10,726 nucleotides of DNA from Clostridia bacterium (GTDB lineage Bacteria > Bacillota > Clostridia > Monoglobales > Monoglobaceae): the NCBI GenBank assembly GCA_017409915.1, contig JAFQRU010000119.1, positions 1 through 10,726 of the forward strand, read 5' to 3'. Shown here piece by piece: positions 1 through 6,360 of this stretch. The translations under genes and the position numbers were made by a program. Numbering within the stretch: the stretch's first letter is position 1; each line of letters begins with the position of its first letter. Below the pieces are notes generated by a model. It ran no database searches. It was not told the DNA's origin and saw only the letters and a program-made list of their open reading frames with translations.

Positions 1-240
1 CTCAAAGAGAGCGTTATAGCTTGGGATATCAACCTCGATTTTTGTTCCGTTTTTGAGCGTCGCCAAAGCTGTGTTTTCAACAACTTCAAGCTCCTTGATG
101 TTTTCGCTTTTGATTGCTCCAACAAGGTCGGAAAACTTATAAGTAACCGCATTATCCCCTGTTGAAACCATTGAATATATCATAATGATTACAATGAGTA
201 ATATTATATAAAATCCAAAACCTTTAAAATGTTTCTTCAC
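1..240 (-). CDS. ftsH: ATP-dependent zinc metalloprotease FtsH, N-terminal part (cut by window edge)
   Basis: The minus strand encodes 80 residues that run off the left edge. They begin with a basic stretch (KKHFKGFGFY), then one hydrophobic membrane segment at about residues 9-26, then the start of the extracytoplasmic domain (TYKFSDLVGAIKSENIKELE and following). This is the typical start of FtsH, the membrane-bound AAA+ protease that degrades misassembled membrane proteins and some short-lived cytosolic regulators. The AAA+ and HExxH zinc-protease parts lie outside the window, so catalytic residues cannot be checked. The start codon is GTG at 240-238, chosen because GGAGGGG (complement of 246-252) lies five bases upstream and no better start is near. 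The gene is transcribed divergently from the cyclophilin pair. Family identity rests on the N-terminal pattern alone, but that pattern is characteristic. Confidence 0.88.
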   Translation of the reverse strand, partial: MKKHFKGFGFYIILLIVIIMIYSMVSTGDNAVTYKFSDLVGAIKSENIKELEVVENTALATLKNGTKIEVDIPSYNALFE

Positions 241-280
241 TTGATCCCCTCCGTAAAGATTAAAAATTGTCTTAAACTTT

Positions 281-309
281 ATATTACCATATTATTCTAA
301 AAAATACAA
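281..309 (-). promoter_or_regulatory. Probable sigma-A promoter of ftsH
   Basis: Read on the minus strand, a -35 element TTGTAT (complement of 304-309) and a -10 element TAATAT (complement of 281-286) are separated by exactly 17 bases. TGG directly upstream of the -10 gives an extended -10 motif. The predicted start of transcription is near 274, leaving a leader of roughly 30 bases before the GTG start. No operator or CIRCE-like inverted repeat is visible. Confidence 0.6.
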
Positions 310-350
310 GTCCTTTAAGGCAAATTAATAAATTTTTAACATTAATAGTA

Positions 351-379
351 TTGACAAAAAGTTGAGGGTAAATTACAAT
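351..379 (+). promoter_or_regulatory. Sigma-A promoter of the cyclophilin operon
   Basis: A perfect -35 box TTGACA (351-356) and a near-perfect -10 box TACAAT (374-379) are separated by 17 bases. Transcription should begin around 386, giving a leader of only about 23 bases, which leaves no room for a riboswitch. The match suggests strong constitutive expression. Confidence 0.8.
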
Positions 380-408
380 ATAAAAAGGTATTATTTTTGG
401 AGGGAATT

Positions 409-1161
409 ATGGCTAAATCAAGACAACAAAAAAGACAAGAATTAAGAAAAGGACAAGGCAAAGGTAAAGACCAAGGCCTTTGGATATGGGCTCTTGTTGC
501 GGTTGTTTTAACAATTGCAATAGGGGTTGGCGTTTATTTTGGAACAAAGCCTGAGACGGCAGAAAACCCCATTGAGAGCGAACTTACATCTCAGAGCGGG
601 GAAGAAGAGCCTGAGGTTTTGGAGGAAGAACCGATAGAATATAAAGAAAGTGAAGTTCCAAAGAAAGAAACAATGGCGGAGTTTACAATGTCAAACGGAG
701 AAAAGTTCACTATTGAGCTTTATCCGCAGTATGCACCTCAGACCGTTGCAAACTTTGTTAAACTCATAAAAGAAGGTTTTTATGACGGATTGACATTCCA
801 TAGAGTTGTTGAAGGCTTTATGGCTCAGGGCGGCGACCCGCAGGGCAACGGAATGGGCGGAAGCGCCCAGACAATCAAGGGCGAATTTGCATCAAACGGC
901 TTTACACAGAACACCCTTTCTCACCAGAGAGGAGTTATCTCAATGGCAAGATCAAGCGCCCCTGACAGCGCAAGTTCTCAGTTCTTTATCTGTTACGGAG
1001 ACGCATCTTTCCTTGACGGAAACTATGCGGCATTCGGCAGGGTTGTTGAGGGCATGTCAACCATTGACAATTTCTTAAAGGTTGAAAGAGGCTATAACGA
1101 AATGGGAGAAATGGCAGTGCCGAAAACTCCGATTGTTATCAAAAAAGCGGTTATAAAATAA
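409..1161 (+). CDS. Membrane-anchored cyclophilin-type peptidyl-prolyl cis-trans isomerase
   Basis: This 250-residue protein catalyses cis-trans isomerisation of X-Pro bonds and probably helps fold proteins outside the membrane. A Lys/Arg/Gln-rich N-terminus (1-22) is followed by one hydrophobic segment (about 25-45). An acidic, Glu-rich linker (about 55-85) leads into a cyclophilin domain (about 90-250). There is no lipobox cysteine, so the segment looks like an uncleaved N-in anchor with the enzyme domain outside. Catalytic-site residues are present in FHRVVEGFMAQGGDP (130-144: R132, F137, Q140) and SQFFI (190-194). The human CypA Trp121 position is Phe201 and His126 is Tyr206. The start is ATG 409, with GGAGG at 399-403. 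A TTG four codons upstream overlaps this ribosome site and is rejected. It is the first gene of a two-gene operon with a soluble paralogue. Confidence 0.93.
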   Translation: MAKSRQQKRQELRKGQGKGKDQGLWIWALVAVVLTIAIGVGVYFGTKPETAENPIESELTSQSGEEEPEVLEEEPIEYKESEVPKKETMAEFTMSNGEKFTIELYPQYAPQTVANFVKLIKEGFYDGLTFHRVVEGFMAQGGDPQGNGMGGSAQTIKGEFASNGFTQNTLSHQRGVISMARSSAPDSASSQFFICYGDASFLDGNYAAFGRVVEGMSTIDNFLKVERGYNEMGEMAVPKTPIVIKKAVIK

Positions 1162-1173
1162 GGAGAAACTAAA

Positions 1174-1677
1174 ATGGAAAACACAAAAGTTAAAGTAACA
1201 ATGGAAAACGGCGGAGAGTTCGTAATCGAGCTTTACCCTGAATTTGCACCTGAAACAGTTGAAAATTTTATTGATTTGGTTGAAAATGAATTCTATGACG
1301 GAACACCATTCCATAGGGTTGTTGAAGGCTTTATGGCTCAGGGTGGAGACCCGACAGGAACAGGAATGGGCGGAAGTGAGAGAAAAATCAAAGGCGAATT
1401 TGCCGCAAACGGATTTTTTGACAACACTCTTTCCCACGAGAGAGGAGTTATCTCAATGGCAAGGTCAATGGACCCAAATAGCGCAAGCTCCCAGTTCTTT
1501 ATCTGCTATGATGATGCATCTTTCCTTGACGGAAACTATGCGGCATTCGGAAAAGTTGTAGAGGGAATGGAAACGATTGATGCTTTCTTGGATATTCCGA
1601 GAATGCCTAATTCAATGGGAGAAATGGCAAGCCCAACTGAGCCTATTGTAATCAAGAGTGCACAAATAATTGACTAA
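1174..1677 (+). CDS. Cytosolic cyclophilin-type peptidyl-prolyl cis-trans isomerase
   Basis: This 167-residue single-domain cyclophilin has no signal peptide or membrane segment, so it should act in the cytosol on proline-containing folding intermediates. The active-site stretch FHRVVEGFMAQGGDP (46-60: R48, F53, Q56) and SQFFI (106-110) are intact. As in its neighbour, Phe117 and Tyr122 replace the Trp and His that contact cyclosporin in human CypA. It follows the membrane-anchored paralogue by 12 bases. Its ribosome site AAGGAG (1160-1165) overlaps that gene's stop codon, so the two are almost certainly co-transcribed. The two genes share long identical DNA blocks, pointing to duplication in place or gene conversion. 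A strong hairpin terminator follows immediately. Family assignment is secure; client proteins are unknown. Confidence 0.95.
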   Translation: MENTKVKVTMENGGEFVIELYPEFAPETVENFIDLVENEFYDGTPFHRVVEGFMAQGGDPTGTGMGGSERKIKGEFAANGFFDNTLSHERGVISMARSMDPNSASSQFFICYDDASFLDGNYAAFGKVVEGMETIDAFLDIPRMPNSMGEMASPTEPIVIKSAQIID

Positions 1678-1678
1678 G

Positions 1679-1709
1679 AAAAAAGCTCTGCTGATGCAGA
1701 GCTTTTTTT
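1679..1709 (+). terminator. Rho-independent terminator after the cyclophilin operon
   Basis: An 11-base-pair stem (1681-1691 pairing with 1696-1706, core GCTCTGC/GCAGAGC) closes a TGAT loop and runs into a T tract ending at 1709. Two further A-T pairs can extend it. It begins directly after the stop codon at 1675-1677. Confidence 0.92.
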
Positions 1710-1718
1710 AAAAATCTA

Positions 1719-1747
1719 TTGTATTTTCAGAAGAAGTGTAGTAAAAT
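1719..1747 (+). promoter_or_regulatory. Promoter of the lipid kinase-hydE-phosphatase operon
   Basis: TTGTAT (1719-1724) and TAAAAT (1742-1747) are separated by exactly 17 bases, just after the preceding terminator. Transcription would start near 1754, very close to the ribosome site at 1754-1764, so the leader is short. This placement also argues that the lipid kinase does not start at the in-frame TTG at 1719. Confidence 0.65.
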
Positions 1748-1769
1748 ATCTTTAAAGGCGGTGAAAAAT

Positions 1770-2657
1770 GTGAAACGGATGATGTTTATATTTAACCCAA
1801 TATCAGGTAAAGCACGAATTAAAACTGAGCTTTTTAATATTGTCAACAGTTTTGTAAGTGAGGGGTGGGAAGTCCGTGTTCATCCTACACAAGCGCAAAA
1901 TGACGCCTACGAACAGATTAAAAATTATGGAAAGCAATACGATATGATTGTTGTTTCCGGCGGAGACGGAACATTGCTGGAAGCCATTGACGGTCTTATG
2001 GAAATTGAAAAAGAAAGAAGACCTTCTTTTGGCTATATCCCGTCAGGAACGGTTAATGATTTTGCAACGGCCCTTGGTATTCCGAAGACTGTTAAAAAAG
2101 CTGTTGAAAAGATTACAGATGGAGAGGCGACCTCCATTGATATCGGCAAAGGAAATGACAAATATTTCTCCTATGTTGCAGCTTTTGGCCTCTTTACTGA
2201 GGTTTCCTATGAAACCCCTCAGAATGCCAAAAACGCTCTTGGAAGAGCGGCATATTTCTTCGCAGGGATGAAAAGCCTTGCAAATATAAAGCCATATAAA
2301 ATGACTGTTAAGTGGGACGGCAAGGAAGAAAAAGGCGAGTTTATTTTAGGCCTTGTAACCAATGTTGACCATGTTGCAGGAATGAAGACAAAGTATAACG
2401 AAAACTCTCAGATAAATGACGGTCTCTTTGAGGTTATTCTTGTGAGAAAGCCGAAAAATATGGCTCAGCTTTCCATTATGACGGCGGAAATGATGTCAAA
2501 CAAGCTTAGCGAGGAGTATTTCCTTAAATTTTCTGCCAGGGAAATGTCTTTTGAAAGCAAGGAAAAGATAAAATGGACCTTTGACGGAGAGTTCGGCGGA
2601 GAAACTGAGAATATGGAAATTTCCGTTATGGAAAAGGCCATAGATATTATTTTATAG
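1770..2657 (+). CDS. Diacylglycerol kinase / YegS-type lipid kinase
   Basis: This 295-residue protein belongs to the DAGK catalytic family (DgkB/YegS/BmrU type), which phosphorylates diacylglycerol or a similar lipid with ATP and recycles it into phospholipid synthesis. Visible motifs are FNPISGKA (8-15), the nucleotide-binding loop VVSGGDGTLLEAIDGL (61-76, with GGDGT at 64-68), the IPSGTVNDFATALGIP stretch (90-105), INDGLFEV (215-222) and the C-terminal FDGE (271-274). Length matches soluble members of the family, and there is no membrane helix. The start is GTG 1770 because a near-perfect ribosome site (AAAGGCGGTGA, 1754-1764) lies just upstream. An ATG nine bases further in is less well placed. 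It is the first gene of an operon with hydE and a HAD phosphatase. The exact lipid substrate cannot be read from the sequence. Confidence 0.9.
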   Translation: MKRMMFIFNPISGKARIKTELFNIVNSFVSEGWEVRVHPTQAQNDAYEQIKNYGKQYDMIVVSGGDGTLLEAIDGLMEIEKERRPSFGYIPSGTVNDFATALGIPKTVKKAVEKITDGEATSIDIGKGNDKYFSYVAAFGLFTEVSYETPQNAKNALGRAAYFFAGMKSLANIKPYKMTVKWDGKEEKGEFILGLVTNVDHVAGMKTKYNENSQINDGLFEVILVRKPKNMAQLSIMTAEMMSNKLSEEYFLKFSAREMSFESKEKIKWTFDGEFGGETENMEISVMEKAIDIIL

Positions 2658-2669
2658 CGGAGGCGGAAA

Positions 2670-3704
2670 GTGGATATTTCTGCAATGAACAAAAGTGAGC
2701 TTACTGAGCTTATTAAACTTAATAAAGATAAAACCGATAAAGCCTTAATTGACAAGGCTTTTTCCCTTAGAAAGAAGTATTATGGGGATAAAGTCTATCT
2801 AAGAGGCTTAATTGAGGTTTCAAACTTTTGCAAGAACGATTGTTTTTATTGCGGAATCCGTTGCGCCAACCAAAAGGTAAACCGCTATCGCCTAAGCCAT
2901 GAAGAGATTATGTCCTGTTGCAAAAGAGGCTATGAGCTTGGATTTCATACTTTCGTTCTGCAAGGGGGCGAGGACGATTTCTTTGATGATGAAACTATGT
3001 GCAAAATTATTGGGGAAATCAAAGAAAACTATCCTGATTGCGCAGTAACTTTATCCCTCGGGGAAAAAACAAAGGAAACCTATAAGAAATATAAAGACGC
3101 AGGGGCGGACAGATATCTTCTCCGCCACGAAAGCGCAACGGAGGAGCATTATAAAAAGCTCCACCCGGTGAGTCTTTCCTTAAAAAACAGGAAAAGATGT
3201 CTCTATGATTTGAAGGACCTAGGCTTTCAGGTTGGGGCAGGGTTTATGGTTGGCTCTCCGTTTCAGACTGAGGAATATTTAGCAGAAGACCTGCTCTTTT
3301 TAAAGGAGCTTTCCCCCGAAATGGTGGGCATCGGCCCGTTTATCCCTCACTGCGACACGCCGTTTAGGGACTATGCCCAAGGCCCATTAGAACTTACAAT
3401 AACTATGCTTGCTCTAACGAGAATACTTCTTCCAAAAAGCTTAATTCCCGCCACAACTGCTCTTGGAACAATTTCAAAGGACGGACGGGAAATGGGACTT
3501 CTGGCAGGGGCGAATGTTATTATGCCAAACCTTTCTCCCCTTGATTTCCGCAAGGATTATGCCCTTTATAACGATAAAGCATATACGGGAGACGAGGCGG
3601 CGGAAAGCATTAAGAAAATAGAGGAAAAAGTTTCAGCCTTGGGACTTAAAATTGATTTTTCAAGAGGCGACAATATAGATTTTCAGAAGGAGAAACAACA
3701 ATGA
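2670..3704 (+). CDS. hydE: [FeFe] hydrogenase maturase HydE (radical SAM)
   Basis: This 344-residue radical SAM enzyme is of the HydE type. It acts with HydG and HydF to build the diiron subcluster of the [FeFe]-hydrogenase H-cluster in the cytosol. The CxxxCxxC cluster-binding motif is CKNDCFYC (C54, C58, C61), preceded by RGLIEVSNFC. Other HydE-like signatures are NRYRLS (71-76), TFVLQGGED (94-102), TLSLGE (127-132) and YLLRHES (149-155). A C-terminal accessory Fe-S site, as in the Thermotoga enzyme, is absent: the region after LSPLDFRKDY holds no cysteine. The start is GTG 2670, five to six bases after GGAGG (2659-2663). The gene follows the lipid kinase by 12 bases and its stop overlaps the next start. 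HydF, HydG and the hydrogenase are not in the window. A related radical SAM enzyme with another substrate is the main alternative. Confidence 0.88.
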   Translation: MDISAMNKSELTELIKLNKDKTDKALIDKAFSLRKKYYGDKVYLRGLIEVSNFCKNDCFYCGIRCANQKVNRYRLSHEEIMSCCKRGYELGFHTFVLQGGEDDFFDDETMCKIIGEIKENYPDCAVTLSLGEKTKETYKKYKDAGADRYLLRHESATEEHYKKLHPVSLSLKNRKRCLYDLKDLGFQVGAGFMVGSPFQTEEYLAEDLLFLKELSPEMVGIGPFIPHCDTPFRDYAQGPLELTITMLALTRILLPKSLIPATTALGTISKDGREMGLLAGANVIMPNLSPLDFRKDYALYNDKAYTGDEAAESIKKIEEKVSALGLKIDFSRGDNIDFQKEKQQ

Positions 3705-4360
3705 TAAAACTTTGCGTATTTGATTTAGACGGAACAATTGCGGATACCATAACTACTATTGCGTATTATGCGAATAATGCCTTGAATGAGTATGGCCTTC
3801 CCTCAATTGATAAGGAAAGATATAAAATATTAGTGGGCGATGGTGCCGTTACTTTGATTGAAAGAATGCTTAGTGAGGTAGGTGTTTCCGACAAGGAAAC
3901 ATTTAATAAGGTTTATAATAAATACATAAAGGATTATGACGACGATTTTATGTATTTAACGGAGGTTTATGAGGGAGTAACCGAGCTTATAGAAGAGCTT
4001 ATAAAGAGAGGGATAAAGGTTGCGGTCTTTACCAATAAGCCTGAAATGACGGCTCTTAAAGTTGTTGATATTCTTCTTGGAGAAAGAGTTGACCTTATAA
4101 TTGGAAACTCAGATGGCAGACCGAAAAAGCCGGATCCAACTGGCCTATTTGAAATTCTTGATGCCTTTAATGTTACGGGAGATGAGTGTCTTTACATAGG
4201 GGATACCTCAACGGATATGAAAACGGGAAATGGCGGAGGATGCCACACCGTCGGAGTTTTATGGGGCTTCCGCGACAAGAAAGAACTAGTGAAAAACGGA
4301 GCGGAATTTATAATTGAAAAGCCTGATGAAATGCTTGAAATTATAGATAATTTCAAATAA
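3701..4360 (+). CDS. HAD-family phosphatase, phosphoglycolate phosphatase-like (Gph/PpaX type)
   Basis: This 219-residue haloacid-dehalogenase hydrolase uses a Mg2+-dependent aspartyl-phosphate mechanism to remove phosphate from a small cytosolic metabolite. Motif I is FDLDGTIAD (7-15; nucleophile D8, acid/base D10). Motif II is FTNK (110-113), motif III lysine lies in KKPDP (142-146) and motif IV is GDTSTD (167-172). The cap between residues 16 and about 80 is the helical C1 type found in Gph and PpaX. Its ATG overlaps the hydE stop in ATGA (3701-3704), so the two are translationally coupled, and AGGAG lies just upstream. Substrate cannot be told from sequence. One possibility, inferred from its place in the operon, is repair of a side product; phosphoglycolate is the default guess. 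Confidence 0.88.
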   Translation: MIKLCVFDLDGTIADTITTIAYYANNALNEYGLPSIDKERYKILVGDGAVTLIERMLSEVGVSDKETFNKVYNKYIKDYDDDFMYLTEVYEGVTELIEELIKRGIKVAVFTNKPEMTALKVVDILLGERVDLIIGNSDGRPKKPDPTGLFEILDAFNVTGDECLYIGDTSTDMKTGNGGGCHTVGVLWGFRDKKELVKNGAEFIIEKPDEMLEIIDNFK

Positions 4361-4391
4361 AAAAAGCCACCCTAGTAGGGTGGCTTTTTTT
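4361..4391. terminator. Bidirectional rho-independent terminator between convergent genes
   Basis: A 13-base-pair hairpin (4361-4373 pairing with 4377-4389, core GCCACCCT/AGGGTGGC, three-base loop) is flanked by a run of A on the left and of T on the right. It therefore works for the phosphatase operon on the plus strand and for the phosphate transporter gene on the minus strand. The stop codons lie at 4358-4360 and 4397-4399. Confidence 0.92.
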
Positions 4392-4396
4392 ATATC

Positions 4397-6151
4397 TTAA
4401 AGTTTGTATTTTGCTTTATACTGGTCGTACTGAGACATAAACTCATTATCGCCGTTTCTCTTTAAGCTGCGGAAATATTCGTGAGCATCAATTGAGTCGT
4501 CTGCAATCTGCAGAAGTGCAACGCCGATGTTTGAACAGTGGTCAGCAACTCTTTCATAGTTTGATAAAAGGTCGGAGAATACGAAACCAAGTTCAATTGT
4601 GCACTTTCCTGCTTGAAGTCTTGCAAAGTGACGATTTTTAAGCTTGTGTTTAAGAGAGTCAATTGTTTGTTCAAGTGGCTCAATGTGTCTTGCAAGCTCA
4701 ATATTGTTCTTTTCAAGGGCTGTCATTGTAATATCAATAATCTCGCAAACAGCAGCGGTAATAACCTTAATTTCCTCAGTTGCCTCATCAGAGAATTTGA
4801 TTTTCTTTTCGTAAATTTCTGTGGCAACTTTAACAACATTTTCCGCGTGGTCGCCAATTCTCTCAACATCGCCGATTATATGAAGAAGCTTTGTTGTGGT
4901 TTCACTGTTATCATGGGAAAGGTTTTGCCCCGCGATTTTAACCAGGTATGAGCTGATTTTATCTTCATAGGTGTCAATTTTCTTTTCGCCCTCATGGATT
5001 TCTTTAACAATATCCTCGTTAAAGTTTTTAACAAGCTTTGTTGCTTTGATAAAGGACTCTTTCGCTGTGTTTGCCATATCAACAACTAAGTTACGGCTAA
5101 GTTCAAGCGCGTAAGACGGATATTCAACAAATCTGTCATCAAGAGTATCAAGGGCGCTTGGAGCGTTCTCGTCTTCCTTGCCTTTGATGATATTACAAAC
5201 CATTTTCTCAATATGGGTTGTAAACGGAACGAGAATTATCGTTGAAATAATATTGAAAACTGTATGAATAATAGCAATACTTGTAAAGCTTGCGTTTGTT
5301 TCCATAAAGCCAAAGGCGAAGAATTTATTAAGAATAAAGAATGCGCCATATACGACTACAACACCGATGATTTTTATAAAGAGACAGGCAAAAGCCACTC
5401 TCTTTGAATCTCTGTTACCGTTAATTGAAGAAAGAATAGGAGTTATGGTTGTTCCTATGTTCTGGCCCAAAATAATCGGAAGGGCGATTGCGTGTGGTAT
5501 AATACCTGTTGCGGAAAGCGCCTGCAAAATACCAACGGAAGCGGAAGAACTCTGGATAACCGCAGTAAGGATTGTTCCGCAGAGAATAGCTAAGATAGGA
5601 TTCTTAAACATAATGAGAATCTGTTTAAAAGCTTCGCTTTCCCCAAGACCCTTCATAGAATCACTCATAGTGTCCATACCAAACATTAAAACGGCAAAGC
5701 CTAAAAGAAGAGTTCCAACATCCTTCTTGCGTTCGTTTCCAAACATTGTCATAATAACGCCGATAAGAGCCAAAATAGGAGTAAAGGAAGTAGGCTTAAA
5801 CAGTTTGAGAACAAAGCCTGCTTCCGGACTTATATCAGACAAACTGATAATCCAGGAGGTAACAGTTGTTCCGATGTTAGCACCCATAATGGTTGGGATT
5901 GTTTGACCAAGGCGCATAATACCTGAGTTAACAAAACCAACAAGCATAACGGTTGTTGCAGAGGAACTCTGAATAATTGCAGTAACAAAAAGACCAAGCA
6001 TAAGGCCGTTAAAACGGTTTGATGTAAGTCGTTCTAAGATTGATTCAAGCTTACCGCCGGAAATCTTTTTGAGGCTGTCCCCCATAACATCCATTCCGTA
6101 AAGGAAGAGGGCGAGTCCGCCTACCAGTGAGAGAATTGAGAAAAAGTCCAT
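4397..6151 (-). CDS. Na+/phosphate cotransporter family protein with C-terminal PhoU domain
   Basis: This 584-residue protein joins a NaPi-IIb-type membrane transporter (about residues 1-320) to a cytosolic PhoU-like helical domain (about 345-555). The inverted-repeat transport signatures are QSSSATT (61-67) and QSSSAS (200-205), each followed by hydrophobic helices, with GANIGTT (90-96) and GQNIGTT (229-235) as paired loops. The PhoU part shows ERIGDHAEN (430-438) and YERVADHCSN (532-541), the acidic motifs that bind metal in PhoU. The likely role is Na+-coupled movement of phosphate across the membrane with PhoU-based control; direction of net flow is not readable. The start is ATG 6151-6149 with AAGGAGG (complement of 6157-6163). 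A reading frame open for 50 more codons upstream has no ribosome site and crosses the promoter, so it is rejected. It is a single-gene unit. Confidence 0.93.
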   Translation of the reverse strand: MDFFSILSLVGGLALFLYGMDVMGDSLKKISGGKLESILERLTSNRFNGLMLGLFVTAIIQSSSATTVMLVGFVNSGIMRLGQTIPTIMGANIGTTVTSWIISLSDISPEAGFVLKLFKPTSFTPILALIGVIMTMFGNERKKDVGTLLLGFAVLMFGMDTMSDSMKGLGESEAFKQILIMFKNPILAILCGTILTAVIQSSSASVGILQALSATGIIPHAIALPIILGQNIGTTITPILSSINGNRDSKRVAFACLFIKIIGVVVVYGAFFILNKFFAFGFMETNASFTSIAIIHTVFNIISTIILVPFTTHIEKMVCNIIKGKEDENAPSALDTLDDRFVEYPSYALELSRNLVVDMANTAKESFIKATKLVKNFNEDIVKEIHEGEKKIDTYEDKISSYLVKIAGQNLSHDNSETTTKLLHIIGDVERIGDHAENVVKVATEIYEKKIKFSDEATEEIKVITAAVCEIIDITMTALEKNNIELARHIEPLEQTIDSLKHKLKNRHFARLQAGKCTIELGFVFSDLLSNYERVADHCSNIGVALLQIADDSIDAHEYFRSLKRNGDNEFMSQYDQYKAKYKL

Positions 6152-6203
6152 AACTTCCTCCTTATATTTCTTATTTTGTCCGATTTTCATCCAATATAAC
6201 ATA

Positions 6204-6232
6204 ATGATACAACAAATCTTTCCAAAAATCAA
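6204..6232 (-). promoter_or_regulatory. Probable promoter of the Na+/phosphate transporter gene
   Basis: On the minus strand TTGATT (complement of 6227-6232) and TATCAT (complement of 6204-6209) are separated by 17 bases. They lie about 50 bases before the start codon. I see no clear PHO-box repeats in the 209-base divergent region. Confidence 0.45.
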
Positions 6233-6292
6233 TATATTAAGTCCAAATTTGTGCAAAAATACCAAAAGGGAAAATCGTAAGAAATATGCGGT

Positions 6293-6321
6293 TTGACACA
6301 AAAGATATAGTGTGATAAAAT
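6293..6321 (+). promoter_or_regulatory. Sigma-A promoter of the permease-birA unit
   Basis: A perfect TTGACA (6293-6298) and TAAAAT (6316-6321) have a 17-base spacer. TGA before the -10 gives an extended -10 element. Predicted transcription starts near 6328, leaving about 33 bases before the ATG, with the ribosome site GGAGGAG at 6349-6355. Confidence 0.78.
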
Positions 6322-6360
6322 TAATTTATTAGGCATTTAATATAAGCAGGAGGAGTTTTT

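Noticed and set aside
1075..1437. A 120-codon open frame on the minus strand across the two cyclophilin genes
   Set aside because: It spans the junction of two certain genes on the other strand and has no ribosome site or family signature.
1719..1769. A TTG start for the lipid kinase 17 codons upstream
   Set aside because: It coincides with the -35 box of the operon promoter and lacks a ribosome site, whereas GTG 1770 follows an almost perfect one.
5367..5906. A 179-codon open frame on the plus strand inside the phosphate transporter gene
   Set aside because: It lies fully antisense to well-conserved transporter repeats, has no ribosome site and encodes no recognisable domain. It is a by-product of the opposite strand's codon pattern.
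6152..6301. An N-terminal extension of 50 codons for the phosphate transporter
   Set aside because: The extension crosses the likely promoter, lacks a ribosome site and would place an unusual hydrophobic stretch before the normal family start MDFFSIL. The ATG at 6151 has AAGGAGG at ideal spacing.
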